Assembly (NCBI RefSeq): GCF_001467525.1
Contig: NZ_LNXS01000006.1
Location: 18,438 to 82,437, forward strand
Reading direction: 5' to 3'
DNA: 64,000 bases
From: Legionella anisa
GTDB lineage: Bacteria; Pseudomonadota; Gammaproteobacteria; Legionellales; Legionellaceae
Made by a program: the position numbers and the translations under genes. Below are positions 6,448-16,000 of the stretch, in pieces. The first letter of the stretch is position 1; each line of letters starts with the position of its first letter. The notes under the pieces are model-generated. The model saw nothing but the letters and a program-made list of their open reading frames with translations, searched no databases and was not told the DNA's origin.

Positions 6448-8598
6448 ATGGATTTTTATAGGTGGATTTTTTCTAGTCAAGGATGCTTTGTGCGTTTTCT
6501 ATTCCCTATCAGTTTGTTCTTAAGCGCTGTTCTTTTGTTTAGCATTCAACCTATGGTTGCTAAATCTTTATTACCTGTTTATGGGGGAACACCTGCAGTT
6601 TGGACTGTATGCATGCTTTTTTTTCAGGCTATATTGCTATTTGCTTATGGATATGCCGCAGTGCTTGGTTTTTTTAATAAACCAAGTGTATGGCGATTGA
6701 CGCACGCCACACTCGTCTTCTTGAGTTTTATTGTGTTACCTCTTGTATTTCAACCCTTGATACTTCATGAATCACCTGAATGGAGCATTTTATCTAATTT
6801 ATTTACCCAATTGGGGTTACCCTTAATTGTTATTGGTGCCTCAGCACCTTTATTACAATTTGCATACAGTCAGACTAAGGAAAAAGGCGCTGGAGATCCT
6901 TACTTTTTATATGCTGCTTCTAACCTAGGTAGTCTCTTATCTTTATTACTTTACCCTTGGGTCATCGAACGTTTTATTGGCTTAAAAAATCAATTTTTTT
7001 TATGGAACATAGTTTATGTAATTTATCTGGTTCTGTTGTTTTTTATTCTCATTTCTAATCGTTATCAACCGCTGGAAAAACAAAATGAACTCGCTGCAGT
7101 TTGGTCTTGGCAGAAAATACTGTATTGGATTTTTTTAAGTTTTGCTCCATGCAGTTTAATGCTGGGAGTGACTTTGTATATTACTACAGATATCGCGGCC
7201 ACACCTTTATTTTGGGTGTTGCCCTTGGCTTTGTATCTGCTTACTTTTGTGCTTGTATTCACTAACAAACCCTTGATTTCATTTTCATGGATAGCCAGAA
7301 ATGCTGTATTTTTTCTCATTTTTCCGATTATTGGTTTTATTTTAAATGCAGGACAAATAAAGGCTTGGCAGGGTATTTTGTTTCATTTGTCGAGTTTCTT
7401 CATGTTGGCATTGCTGTGCCATAGTCAGTTATTTTTAAGCAGGCCTAAGCCACAGTCCCTTACGTTATTTTATTTTTGCTTAGCTCTTGGGGGGGTACTG
7501 GCGGGTGTGTTCAATGGAGTTTTAGCACCACGTTGGTTCAACCAGATTTATGAGTATCCTTTAGCAATCTTACTAAGTCTTTTTGCTTTGCCGCAATTGT
7601 CAAGAAAGTATGGTTGGTGGGTCCCTGTGGTTGTTCTGATTCTTATGCTGTTGCATTACAGCATTAATGCTATCCATTGGCCTAAAGGTTTTTCATCTTT
7701 CCAGATCTGCGCTATTTTGGCATTAATTGTCATAGTTATCTGGCAAGAAAGTAAAGCCAGCTTGATTTTATCGTTATTCATTTTATTTGGGTTTATTTTT
7801 TCACCACTATTACAAAATGATTCAATTTTAATGCAAATACGCAATTTTTATGGGGTAAAAAAAGTAATAGACAAACAAGGAACACATGTCTTAATCAATC
7901 AGTCTACAGTGCATGGATTGCAAGCTACAGGAGAGAAAAAACCTGCTGGACTGACTTCTTATTATGGCGCGGTTAAACCCCTGGTGGGGGCCATGCAACA
8001 AAAATGGAGCTCTTTATCAGTAACAATTATTGGCTTAGGTATTGGTACTATGATCTGCCAATTTCGAAAAGAAGATCAAATTAAAGTCATTGAGATTGAT
8101 AATCAAGTTATTGATCTCGCAAAAAATCCTCAATTATTTACCTACTTACGTGATTGTCCGCCGCGTGTGACCATTATGAAAAATGATGGAAGATTGGCTG
8201 TAGAACAATTACCGGATCATTCCCAAAACTTATTGGTCATTGATGCTTTTAGTTCAGATGCAATTCCTGTGCATTTATTAACTCTTGAAGCATTTACTTT
8301 ATATCAACAAAAAATTACCGAAGACGGGGGTATATTGATTCATTTAAGTAATCGGCATATGAAATTATTACCTGTGATCAATGCTGCTGGTAGGTCTTTG
8401 GAGTTGATGGTGCTTTATTTAAATAATAAAGGTATTCTGTCATTAGGTCAGTTTGATTCTCAGTGGGCTTTTTTGACTTCTAATGAAAATCTGGCTTTTC
8501 AAATTATAAAAGAGGCTCGTTGGCACTTTAATACAAGCGACGAGCAGTTTTTATGGACTGATGATTATTCGAACTTAATCCCATTATTCAAATGGTAG
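6448..8598 (+). CDS. Membrane-fused spermidine-synthase-like protein
   Basis: Of 716 residues, the first 410 or so hold about a dozen hydrophobic segments (for example RFLFPISLFLSAVLLFSIQP), and the C-terminal 220 carry an aminopropyltransferase-like Rossmann fold: VTIIGLGIGTMICQF, the acidic VIEIDNQVIDLA and LVIDAFSSDAIPVHLL. This is the fused MFS/spermidine synthase architecture found in many bacteria. Its substrate is unsettled, and true polyamine synthesis should not be assumed. I used ATG 6448; a TTG at 6421 would add nine residues. The TAG stop is the first three bases of the MITE-like repeat, so the C-terminus may have been trimmed by that insertion. Confidence 0.8.
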   Translation: MDFYRWIFSSQGCFVRFLFPISLFLSAVLLFSIQPMVAKSLLPVYGGTPAVWTVCMLFFQAILLFAYGYAAVLGFFNKPSVWRLTHATLVFLSFIVLPLVFQPLILHESPEWSILSNLFTQLGLPLIVIGASAPLLQFAYSQTKEKGAGDPYFLYAASNLGSLLSLLLYPWVIERFIGLKNQFFLWNIVYVIYLVLLFFILISNRYQPLEKQNELAAVWSWQKILYWIFLSFAPCSLMLGVTLYITTDIAATPLFWVLPLALYLLTFVLVFTNKPLISFSWIARNAVFFLIFPIIGFILNAGQIKAWQGILFHLSSFFMLALLCHSQLFLSRPKPQSLTLFYFCLALGGVLAGVFNGVLAPRWFNQIYEYPLAILLSLFALPQLSRKYGWWVPVVVLILMLLHYSINAIHWPKGFSSFQICAILALIVIVIWQESKASLILSLFILFGFIFSPLLQNDSILMQIRNFYGVKKVIDKQGTHVLINQSTVHGLQATGEKKPAGLTSYYGAVKPLVGAMQQKWSSLSVTIIGLGIGTMICQFRKEDQIKVIEIDNQVIDLAKNPQLFTYLRDCPPRVTIMKNDGRLAVEQLPDHSQNLLVIDAFSSDAIPVHLLTLEAFTLYQQKITEDGGILIHLSNRHMKLLPVINAAGRSLELMVLYLNNKGILSLGQFDSQWAFLTSNENLAFQIIKEARWHFNTSDEQFLWTDDYSNLIPLFKW

Positions 8599-8740
8599 GG
8601 TCTGTTTACATTTCTACTATCTTGGCCAAAATCGTTTGATTTTCTGTGCTCCGATGCTCACATACTTCGTGTATGCTGCGCTTCGGTGCTCGAAAATCAA
8701 ACGATTTTGACTCAAGCTAGCGAAATATAAACAGACCCTA
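8596..8740. repeat. MITE-like palindromic repeat (TAGGGTCTG family), full copy A
   Basis: About 145 bp with inverted ends TAGGGTCTGTTTACAT and ATATAAACAGACCCTA. Internal arms (CAAAATCGTTTGATTTTC / GAAAATCAAACGATTTTG) continue the palindrome, with a smaller hairpin (CATACTTCGTGTATG) at the centre. No protein is encoded. A second full copy is at 41882; relics are at 6341, 38233, 42429 and 58648. The left TAG is the stop codon of the upstream gene. Confidence 0.85.
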
Positions 8741-8766
8741 ACAAAGAGCTAAGTGGTAATTTTATC

Positions 8767-8846
8767 GTAGCCTGGGTGAAGGCGTAAGCCGTAACCCGGG
8801 GAAATATACGGCAAACCCGGGTTTCGCTGCGCTTCACCCAGGCTAC
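8767..8846. repeat. GTAGCCTGGGTG palindromic repeat, copy 2
   Basis: Arms GTAGCCTGGGTGAA and TTCACCCAGGCTAC flank an inner GTAACCCGGGG...AACCCGGGTTTCGC part. It lies 35 bases beyond the parE stop, between convergent genes. Confidence 0.85.
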
Positions 8847-8880
8847 GTGATAGGAGGTTAAGATGTGAATCCAATGAATG

Positions 8881-10764
8881 TTAAACTTCAGCTAAATTTC
8901 CTTTAGACTCCAACCAGACTTTTCTGTCGCTTGCTCGTTTTTTATTTAACATCATATCCATAATTGCTTCAGCTCCTTCCTCATCATCCATGGTTAATTG
9001 AACCAAGCGTCTGGTATTGGGATCCATGGTTGTTTCACGTAATTGTATCGGATTCATTTCACCCAAGCCTTTGAAGCGCTGAACATTTGCTTTAGCTCGA
9101 GTTGTTTGTGTCAAGTGATTGAGGATACGAGTTTTCTCTTCATCATCCAGAGCATAATAAACATCTTTGCCTGCATCAATTCGATAAAGTGGAGGCATAG
9201 CCACAAATACATGTCCTGCTTGAACCAGTGGTTTAAAATGGCGTAAAAATAAGGCGCAAATCAACGTTGCAATGTGTGCTCCATCGGAGTCGGCATCTGC
9301 GAGAATGCATAATTTACCGTAACGAAGCCCACTCAGATCAGAAGAACCGGGATCTACCCCAATCGCCACGGAAATATCATGAATTTCCTGGGATGCCAAG
9401 ACTTGTGATGAATCCACTTCCCAGGAATTAAGAATCTTCCCACGCAGGGGCAATATTGCTTGAAAGTCTTTATTACGTGCTTGTTTTGCTGATCCACCTG
9501 CTGAATCACCTTCTACTAAAAATAATTCAGCTTGGCTTAAGTCAGTGAGTAAGCAGTCAGCCAATTTACCTGGAAGGGCAGGTCCTTGACTTACTCGCTT
9601 GCGTGCTACTTGTTTGGCCTGTCTCAAACGTTTTTGTGCACGGTCTATTGCCAAAGAAGCAATTGCTTCACCTTGATTGCGGTGTTGATTGAGCCACAAT
9701 GCAAACGCATCTTTAACCACATTACTGACAAAGGCTGAAATTTGGCGGGAACTTAAGCGTTCTTTAGTCTGGCCTGCGAATTGTGGCTCTTTCATCTTAA
9801 CTGATAATACATACTGGCAGGGCTCCCACAGATCATCTGCGGTAAGTTTTACTCCTCGAGGCAGTAGATTTCTTAATTCACAAAATTCAGCCATGGCATC
9901 AAATAAACCGGATCGTAAGCCATTAACGTGGGTACCGCCTTGAATCGTTGGAATTAAATTCACATAACTTTCACTAAAACCACTGTTTGCTCCATCAGAC
10001 CAAACCAAAGCCCAGTCAACAGTCGCTTCGTCACTTTTGAATTCGCCTGTAAAGGGTTCTTCAGGTAAGTACTCTCCATCGGGTAATGATTGATTTAAAT
10101 AATCAATAAGCCCTTGCTCATAGCACCAATGCATTTCTTCATTACTTGTCTTATTGACAAAAGTCATGGACAAGCCAGTGCAAAGTACGGCTTTGGCTCT
10201 AAGCACATGAGTAAGATGTTTTACTGAAATACGCGTTGTATCAAAATACTTGGCATTGGGCCAAAAACGGATAATTGTACCTGTATCTCTTTTTTTAGTA
10301 AGGCCTGCTTCATTTAATTCACACAATTTATCGCCATTGGCAAATGACATTTGATAAATAATTCCATTGCGTTTAATGGTGACATCAAGACGATCAGAAA
10401 GGGCATTCACTACAGAAACACCTACTCCATGTAATCCACCAGAAAAGCTGTAATTTTTATCAGAAAACTTACCTCCGGCGTGTAAGCGCGTCATAATGAC
10501 CTCAACACCACTTAAGCCTAATTGTGGATGTAAATCAACTGGCATACCGCGACCATCATCTTCTACTTCAATAGAACCATCTTCATGAAGTGTGACACGT
10601 ATATTGCTTGCAAAGCCTGCCAATACTTCATCCACGCTGTTATCAATCACCTCTTGTGCCAGATGATTAGGGCGTGTCGTATCGGTATACATGCCGGGGC
10701 GCCGTTGAACAGGCTCCAGTCCACTTAAGACTTCAATTGCTTGGGCAGTATAGTTTTCTGACAT
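8881..10764 (-). CDS. parE: DNA topoisomerase IV subunit B
   Basis: At 627 residues it has full ParE length. The GHKL ATPase shows EVIDNSVDE (38-46, catalytic Glu38 and Mg-binding Asn42), DDGRGMP (69-75) and the lid GGLHGVGVS (109-117). The TOPRIM domain shows EGDSAGGSAKQ (about 415) and ADADSDGAHI (about 490). With ParC (not in the window) it decatenates daughter chromosomes. The C-terminal end lacks the extra DNA-binding insert of gammaproteobacterial GyrB, and this together with the short length supports ParE over GyrB. It is transcribed alone; the 3' side holds two repeat elements. Confidence 0.95.
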   Translation of the reverse strand: MSENYTAQAIEVLSGLEPVQRRPGMYTDTTRPNHLAQEVIDNSVDEVLAGFASNIRVTLHEDGSIEVEDDGRGMPVDLHPQLGLSGVEVIMTRLHAGGKFSDKNYSFSGGLHGVGVSVVNALSDRLDVTIKRNGIIYQMSFANGDKLCELNEAGLTKKRDTGTIIRFWPNAKYFDTTRISVKHLTHVLRAKAVLCTGLSMTFVNKTSNEEMHWCYEQGLIDYLNQSLPDGEYLPEEPFTGEFKSDEATVDWALVWSDGANSGFSESYVNLIPTIQGGTHVNGLRSGLFDAMAEFCELRNLLPRGVKLTADDLWEPCQYVLSVKMKEPQFAGQTKERLSSRQISAFVSNVVKDAFALWLNQHRNQGEAIASLAIDRAQKRLRQAKQVARKRVSQGPALPGKLADCLLTDLSQAELFLVEGDSAGGSAKQARNKDFQAILPLRGKILNSWEVDSSQVLASQEIHDISVAIGVDPGSSDLSGLRYGKLCILADADSDGAHIATLICALFLRHFKPLVQAGHVFVAMPPLYRIDAGKDVYYALDDEEKTRILNHLTQTTRAKANVQRFKGLGEMNPIQLRETTMDPNTRRLVQLTMDDEEGAEAIMDMMLNKKRASDRKVWLESKGNLAEV

Positions 10765-10857
10765 GGGTATTTCTCAAATAAAAGTTAGGTTTATTTTACC
10801 ATATATTATGATACAGTAGACCAAAGACGCATATTCCTTTTATAAATCTATTATAAA

Positions 10858-10950
10858 GAGCCCCTGCTCTGCAAGCAGAAGAAGATCAGAAGGTCGTCAC
10901 TGAACCCTGGATTTGGGGCGTCTAGGGTAGTGTTTCATCAAGCGAAACAG
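10858..10950 (+). other. Possible structured leader of the ABC ATPase gene
   Basis: This untranslated stretch contains nested complementary pieces: CTGCT/AGCAG around CTGCA, GCCCC with GGGGC about 50 bases later, and TGTTTC/GAAACA (10931-10949) ending nine bases before the ATG. No strong Shine-Dalgarno lies between the last hairpin and the start. It may be a regulatory RNA structure or chance; I recognise no riboswitch class. Confidence 0.25.
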
Positions 10951-10957
10951 AAAACAT

Positions 10958-12772
10958 ATGCAAAAAAATAGTGTTGAAATTCATCAATTGTCTGTAGCTT
11001 TTCAAAATCACCATAAAACGGTATCTGCTTTGGATGAAGTCAGTTTTAGTTTACATCCTGGTGAAACCTTGGTTTTATTAGGAGAGTCAGGTTGTGGTAA
11101 GTCCTTAACTTCTTTGGCATTAATGCGTTTGTTACCAAAATCCGGTGTTTATGGAATGGATAGCCTCATTCATATGGATGGACAAGACATTCTGGATTTA
11201 CCGGAGCAGATGATGCGGCAATTGAGAGGCCGCAAGATTGCAATGATTTTCCAAGAGCCAATGACGGCACTTAATCCGGTGATGACTATAGGAGAACAAT
11301 TGACAGAAGCTTTGGTAAAATGTAACTCCTTTAACAAGCAAGAGCTGCAAGAGGCATTATTATCCTTGCTTCATGAGGTGGAAATGCCTCAACCAGAAGT
11401 TAAAATCCATCAATATCCACATCAATTGTCCGGTGGACAGAAACAACGCGTAGTCATTGCTATGGCTTTGGCTTGTAAACCCGATGTTTTAGTTGCTGAT
11501 GAGCCAACAACCGCTTTGGATGTTACAATCCAGGCTCAAATCCTTGCATTACTCAAAAAAGTACAAAAAAACCATCAGATGAGTTTACTGCTCATTACCC
11601 ATGATCTAGGGGTACTTAGAGCTATGGCATCTCGAGTATGTGTGATGTATGCAGGGCAAGTGGTAGCGCAATCTTCTGTTGATGATTTTTTTTCACGAAT
11701 AAAGCAGCATCCCTATGTACAGCAGTTGTTGGCTTCTGTGCCTTCTTTCGCAAAACGTGAGGAACGGTTGTCGGTAATTCGAGGGTTTGTACCTTCGTTA
11801 GAGGAAATGCCTTCAGGTTGTCGTTTTCACCCACGGTGTATGTATGCATTTGAGCGTTGTCCAGTAGAAGAGCCGCAATTACAAGAACAAAGTGGTCGAT
11901 TGGTACGATGTCATTTATATCCTGACTTAGATGAACTACCTCCTTTGCAAAAAAATAAAATAGCCTGGGATGTTGCATCTTCTGAAGCAAGAACAATACT
12001 CACAGTGAGGAATTTATCTGTTGGGTTTATCCAGAAAAAAGGAGTATTCAGCCGCCATAAAGTTATATTTAAAGCAGTTGATGGTCTTTCATTTCGTTTG
12101 CAGCAAGGAAAAACCTTAGCTTTGGTAGGTGAATCAGGATGTGGAAAAACTACGGCCAGTCGTGCTTTGTTGCGTTTATTGCCTATTTCTGGAGGCGAAA
12201 TACATTATAAAGAATACGATGTGCTGGCATTAAAAGGACGCCCATTAAGAGAATACAGAAAAAAAGTACAAATTATTTTCCAAGATCCTTTTTCATCGAT
12301 GAATCCACGAATGACAGTAGGAGAAATAATAGCCGAGGGCATGCATGCCCAGGGGATGAAACGTACTGTAATTAACCTAAGGCAAAAGGAATTGTTAAAC
12401 CAGGTCAACTTGCCTAGCAATAGTTTACAACGTTATCCGCATCAATTTTCCGGTGGCCAAAGACAACGAATTTGCATCGCGCGCGCTTTGGCAACAGAAC
12501 CAGATGTTTTGATTTGTGATGAACCAACGAGTGCTTTAGATGTTTCTGTGCAGGCACAAATTCTCAATTTATTAAAGGAATTACAGCAGGAAACGGGTAT
12601 TTCTTATTTATTTATTACCCATAATATGGGAGTAGTCTCCTATATTGCTGATGAAGTGCTCGTGATGAAGAATGGAGTAGGCGTTGAGTTTGGAAGTTGC
12701 GAATCCCTTTTTAAAAATCCTAAAGAAGCGTATACACAGCAACTTTTAAATGCTGTTTTAGATGTTTTTTAA
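10958..12772 (+). CDS. Oligopeptide-type ABC transporter, fused double ATPase (YejF/GsiA-like)
   Basis: The 604-residue protein fuses two ABC ATPases of the DppD/DppF type. Each has Walker A (GESGCGKS near residue 45; GESGCGKT near 395), a signature ([16 protein letters not shown]) and Walker B ([16 protein letters not shown]). Between them is the oligopeptide C-terminal extension with four cysteines ([20 protein letters not shown] plus a later RC), seen in Dpp/Opp ATPases, where related cysteines can bind an iron-sulfur cluster. It would power peptide uptake, but no permease or binding-protein gene is nearby, so its partners must be elsewhere. Assignment to the family is firm; the substrate is not known. 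Confidence 0.9.
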   Translation: MQKNSVEIHQLSVAFQNHHKTVSALDEVSFSLHPGETLVLLGESGCGKSLTSLALMRLLPKSGVYGMDSLIHMDGQDILDLPEQMMRQLRGRKIAMIFQEPMTALNPVMTIGEQLTEALVKCNSFNKQELQEALLSLLHEVEMPQPEVKIHQYPHQLSGGQKQRVVIAMALACKPDVLVADEPTTALDVTIQAQILALLKKVQKNHQMSLLLITHDLGVLRAMASRVCVMYAGQVVAQSSVDDFFSRIKQHPYVQQLLASVPSFAKREERLSVIRGFVPSLEEMPSGCRFHPRCMYAFERCPVEEPQLQEQSGRLVRCHLYPDLDELPPLQKNKIAWDVASSEARTILTVRNLSVGFIQKKGVFSRHKVIFKAVDGLSFRLQQGKTLALVGESGCGKTTASRALLRLLPISGGEIHYKEYDVLALKGRPLREYRKKVQIIFQDPFSSMNPRMTVGEIIAEGMHAQGMKRTVINLRQKELLNQVNLPSNSLQRYPHQFSGGQRQRICIARALATEPDVLICDEPTSALDVSVQAQILNLLKELQQETGISYLFITHNMGVVSYIADEVLVMKNGVGVEFGSCESLFKNPKEAYTQQLLNAVLDVF

Positions 12773-12874
12773 TCAAAATTTCAAGTTACTACGAACTATC
12801 TTTTTCATATTTTATTCATTAAAAATGTGATATATTTGCGCACTATTTGGATAATAAAGTCTTAGTATTATTAT

Positions 12875-13037
12875 CCTGGAAAAAGCAGTTGAAGCCTACT
12901 GCGCAAGCTAAAGGTACCGAATCTACCAGATCTTTTTGAATTTTCACTCACTGCAGCTTTTGCGAAAAAATTCAAAAAAATCCAACATCTTCAGCACCTT
13001 TGGTTTACTCGCTATGGCCCCAACTACTTTTCCCAGG
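12875..13037. repeat. 163-bp imperfect palindrome upstream of the giant gene
   Basis: Left arm begins CCTGGAAAAAGCAGTTG; the right arm ends CAACTACTTTTCCCAGG. Pairing continues inwards through a CTAAAGGTACCGAA / TTCAGCACCTTTGG block to CTTTTTGAATTTT / AAAAATTCAAAAA, leaving a loop of about 20 bases. It ends 23 bases before the giant ORF's ATG. It may be a MITE-like insertion or a long mRNA leader hairpin. It is unrelated by eye to the other repeat families here. Confidence 0.65.
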
Positions 13038-13060
13038 ATTTATTTGGGGGACATGGTTGT

Positions 13061-16000
13061 ATGAGAATCGCTGTGGGCAAAGATAATTTTAATAATATCA
13101 AGGATTTTATCACCTATTTGGAAGCTACCTTCGAGCAAGATAAGTTGGTTACTGAAGAAGTTACTCTATCTTTGGAATGTGATGGGTTAATCCAAGAAGA
13201 GTTTGATGAATTGGTTGAATTTCTTTTAAAACCAGAACGCCCCAGACTTTATAAATTCAATTTTCCTCCCCAGCAGGAGCAATATCAATCGCCTTTCGAC
13301 AATGTCTATCTAATGGGTAAACGACAAAAATTTTCTCTTGAATTCCAGCAGCAGGTGGAGTTACCTGGCTTACCCATTTCTTTTCAACCCCCCATCAATA
13401 AAATACGAAAAACGAAAAAGAATTGGATTGAGGGGACAAAAGGCCCCAGCATTAGTCTACAACTGCAATATCAGATTCAATCCCAGCAGGGACCCCATCA
13501 ATCGGAGCGACTCCAAAAGGCAACTCAGAGAAAACGAAAAGAGGAGCTGGTCGTAGGTGCTGTTGTTGAAGCAGAAAAAATACCCTCGGAAGACTTGGGC
13601 GAGTTAGTTGATCGTGCCAGTTTAGGTAGTAAGAAGTGGCTGAGCTTTCTAAAAAAGCAATTGAATCCAAATCAACTCGCCACATCTGAAAAACTATTAC
13701 TTTCCATCTGGGATAGGCTGGTTGGTGAAGGTGCCAATCAAGTTAAGGCGCTGGATAGGAAAATTACCCATGTGCAGGCAGCAGCCATGGAAAAAATTAT
13801 CCGAAATTTTCCTGAGTTTTCTTATGGCGTGCTTTTTGAAAATTTACCAGCGGGATTTTATCTAAAACAAACTCAGGATGGCAAAAACGTATTGTGCTTT
13901 AGTGAAGCACCAGAACATCAACATCTCGAACAAATAAATCCTTTGACGCTCATTCCTGAATTTTCTCCGGTAAATGCCCGCAATATTGTTGGCTCATACC
14001 ACCAATTTAGATTCTTGAAAAAAAATTCTGAAAATGTGGGGCGTTATAAAGCTGAATTTAATTATCTAATGAGTAGAAAGTGCACACCGGAACGTCGTCA
14101 AGAAGCTTTTGTTTTTTTCTTGTCTGCGTTGACAGAAAATGATGCGCCAAAATTGCAGCGGATAAAAAGATTATTACAGACAATACCCTTATCTGACCTT
14201 AACTATCGTAGTCTGGCTCAAGTGTTAATTCATGCTGGAGCTGATGGTGTTTTACTTTTATTGCAACAACTTAAGACCTTACACGATAAGAATCTTTTTA
14301 AAGATTTTAATGAGATGTTTCTGGATAAACCAGAAAATTATCTCGCATTAACGTCAGCTCAAGGTTTTGCAAACCTTAAAAAGTTGAGTGAATTAAATAG
14401 TGAACAGAGAACTTGGTGGAATTCTTTAGTTGCACAACATAAAGCATCGGGTTCCCGTACAGAGTTTAATGAGTTATTTGCTGCTTATGATTATTTTCTG
14501 AGACAGCTGGAAAACAAGAACCTGAAGTTACCTTTATCCTGTCCCTTAAAAAATATCAGACACCTGAAACCCGCATTAGATCGCTTATTGTTTATCATAA
14601 ACAACAGCAGCGATCCAGAAGAGCAGCTTACGTGTCTTGATGGATTGGATTTTGAGGCCTATGGCGCTTACTATGCCAGTCGTTATAACAGGTATAAGTT
14701 ATTATCGCGGCACATGAATTTAAGGCCCAACGTTCATGAAGAGGCTCTTGATTATACGGTTCCTGCGATGCCGAATGAAATGCGTGCATGGTTAGCCCGT
14801 TTGGATGATTCATACGGAGAGATTATATCCCGGTTTTATCGTTTTATCGGCGAGCAGGAATGGGCATTTACACTGGATGTATATCAAAAAATCGAACAGG
14901 AAATTAGTAGCAATCAAAAGCTGAATAAGCAGAATAAAGTATTATTTCTCAGTATAGTTGCTTTGATAACTTCGGGGCAACGTGCTTGCACTAAAACCGA
15001 AGATCCCTATACCCAAGTTAAGAATTTACTAAGCCAATTCATTACAATAACTGAGGACTTTGACGAGCATTTAAACAGTCAATTGTCGACAGTACTTCTT
15101 GCTTTTTTGGGATCACTGGAGCAGTGTCGTTGGGAATCAATGCCCACTGCAGATGAGTTGAATAAGCTTATTGATGTCTTATTGCCTATGCAAAAAGCAA
15201 AAGCCCCGGAGTTAGCACGACATGATTTTCTGGATATGAGTTCGCTTACTTTGAAATTCATAGGTGAATATAACAATGTGGCATCAATCGTTATCGATAA
15301 TTATCAAAGACGTTTTGCCATAGAGCAGACAAAGACTGTTCCTATTCAGAAATTTGCTTTGCCAATTTTGCTAAAGCATTTGGTTACTCCTTCTAAACTG
15401 AATCAATTTTTGCCTGATCTCTTTCACGATCAACCCGAGTCACTTTCTCAGTTTATGGTACTCTTTTCATTATTTAACGATGAAATACCGGAAGGTACCG
15501 GACATGATAAAGACGATAGTGAATTTGAGACAAAAATAAAAAACCTAGCACAAGCGGTACATGACATGCAGCCTGAACGTAGGGGACAGTTATTATCAAT
15601 TCTTGCTGAGATTAATATAGAAGCTTCTTATCGCCTGCCCTCCCTGGAGCAACTGATAAAAACTGTGGATTCAGTGGCAAAGGCAGAAGCGAAATTAGGT
15701 GTACTGCCAAGTGTTGAAAATCAAAAAGCAGGTATTCTTGAAATTATTCGTGCTGAATTACCGGATCTAAAAATAGGAAAAGATACAGTTAACGAAACAG
15801 AAATTAATCTTTTTAGCGTGCTGAGACAAAGTTACGAGGAATGGCAACTCGAAAGTAAACTTGCAAATTTACCAGAAAAACTAAAAGGATACTTGGAACC
15901 CTGGATGGATGCTCATCAAGTGGTATTGTATTATTTGAAAAAGCAACCAATTAACCCCAGAATAGTCTTCGAGTTTTTGGCTGAGGAAGAACAGGAAGTT

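Noticed and set aside
8596..8740. Intact insertion sequence
   Set aside because: The element is about 145 bp and has no reading frame for a transposase; it is at most a non-autonomous derivative.
11622..11996. 124-codon minus-strand frame inside the ABC ATPase gene
   Set aside because: Antisense to conserved ATPase sequence; composition reflects the complement of that gene.
13054..13065. Three-codon frame (ATG GTT GTA TGA) overlapping the giant gene's ATG
   Set aside because: Too short to distinguish from chance, although its ATG lies close to the GGGGGA site.
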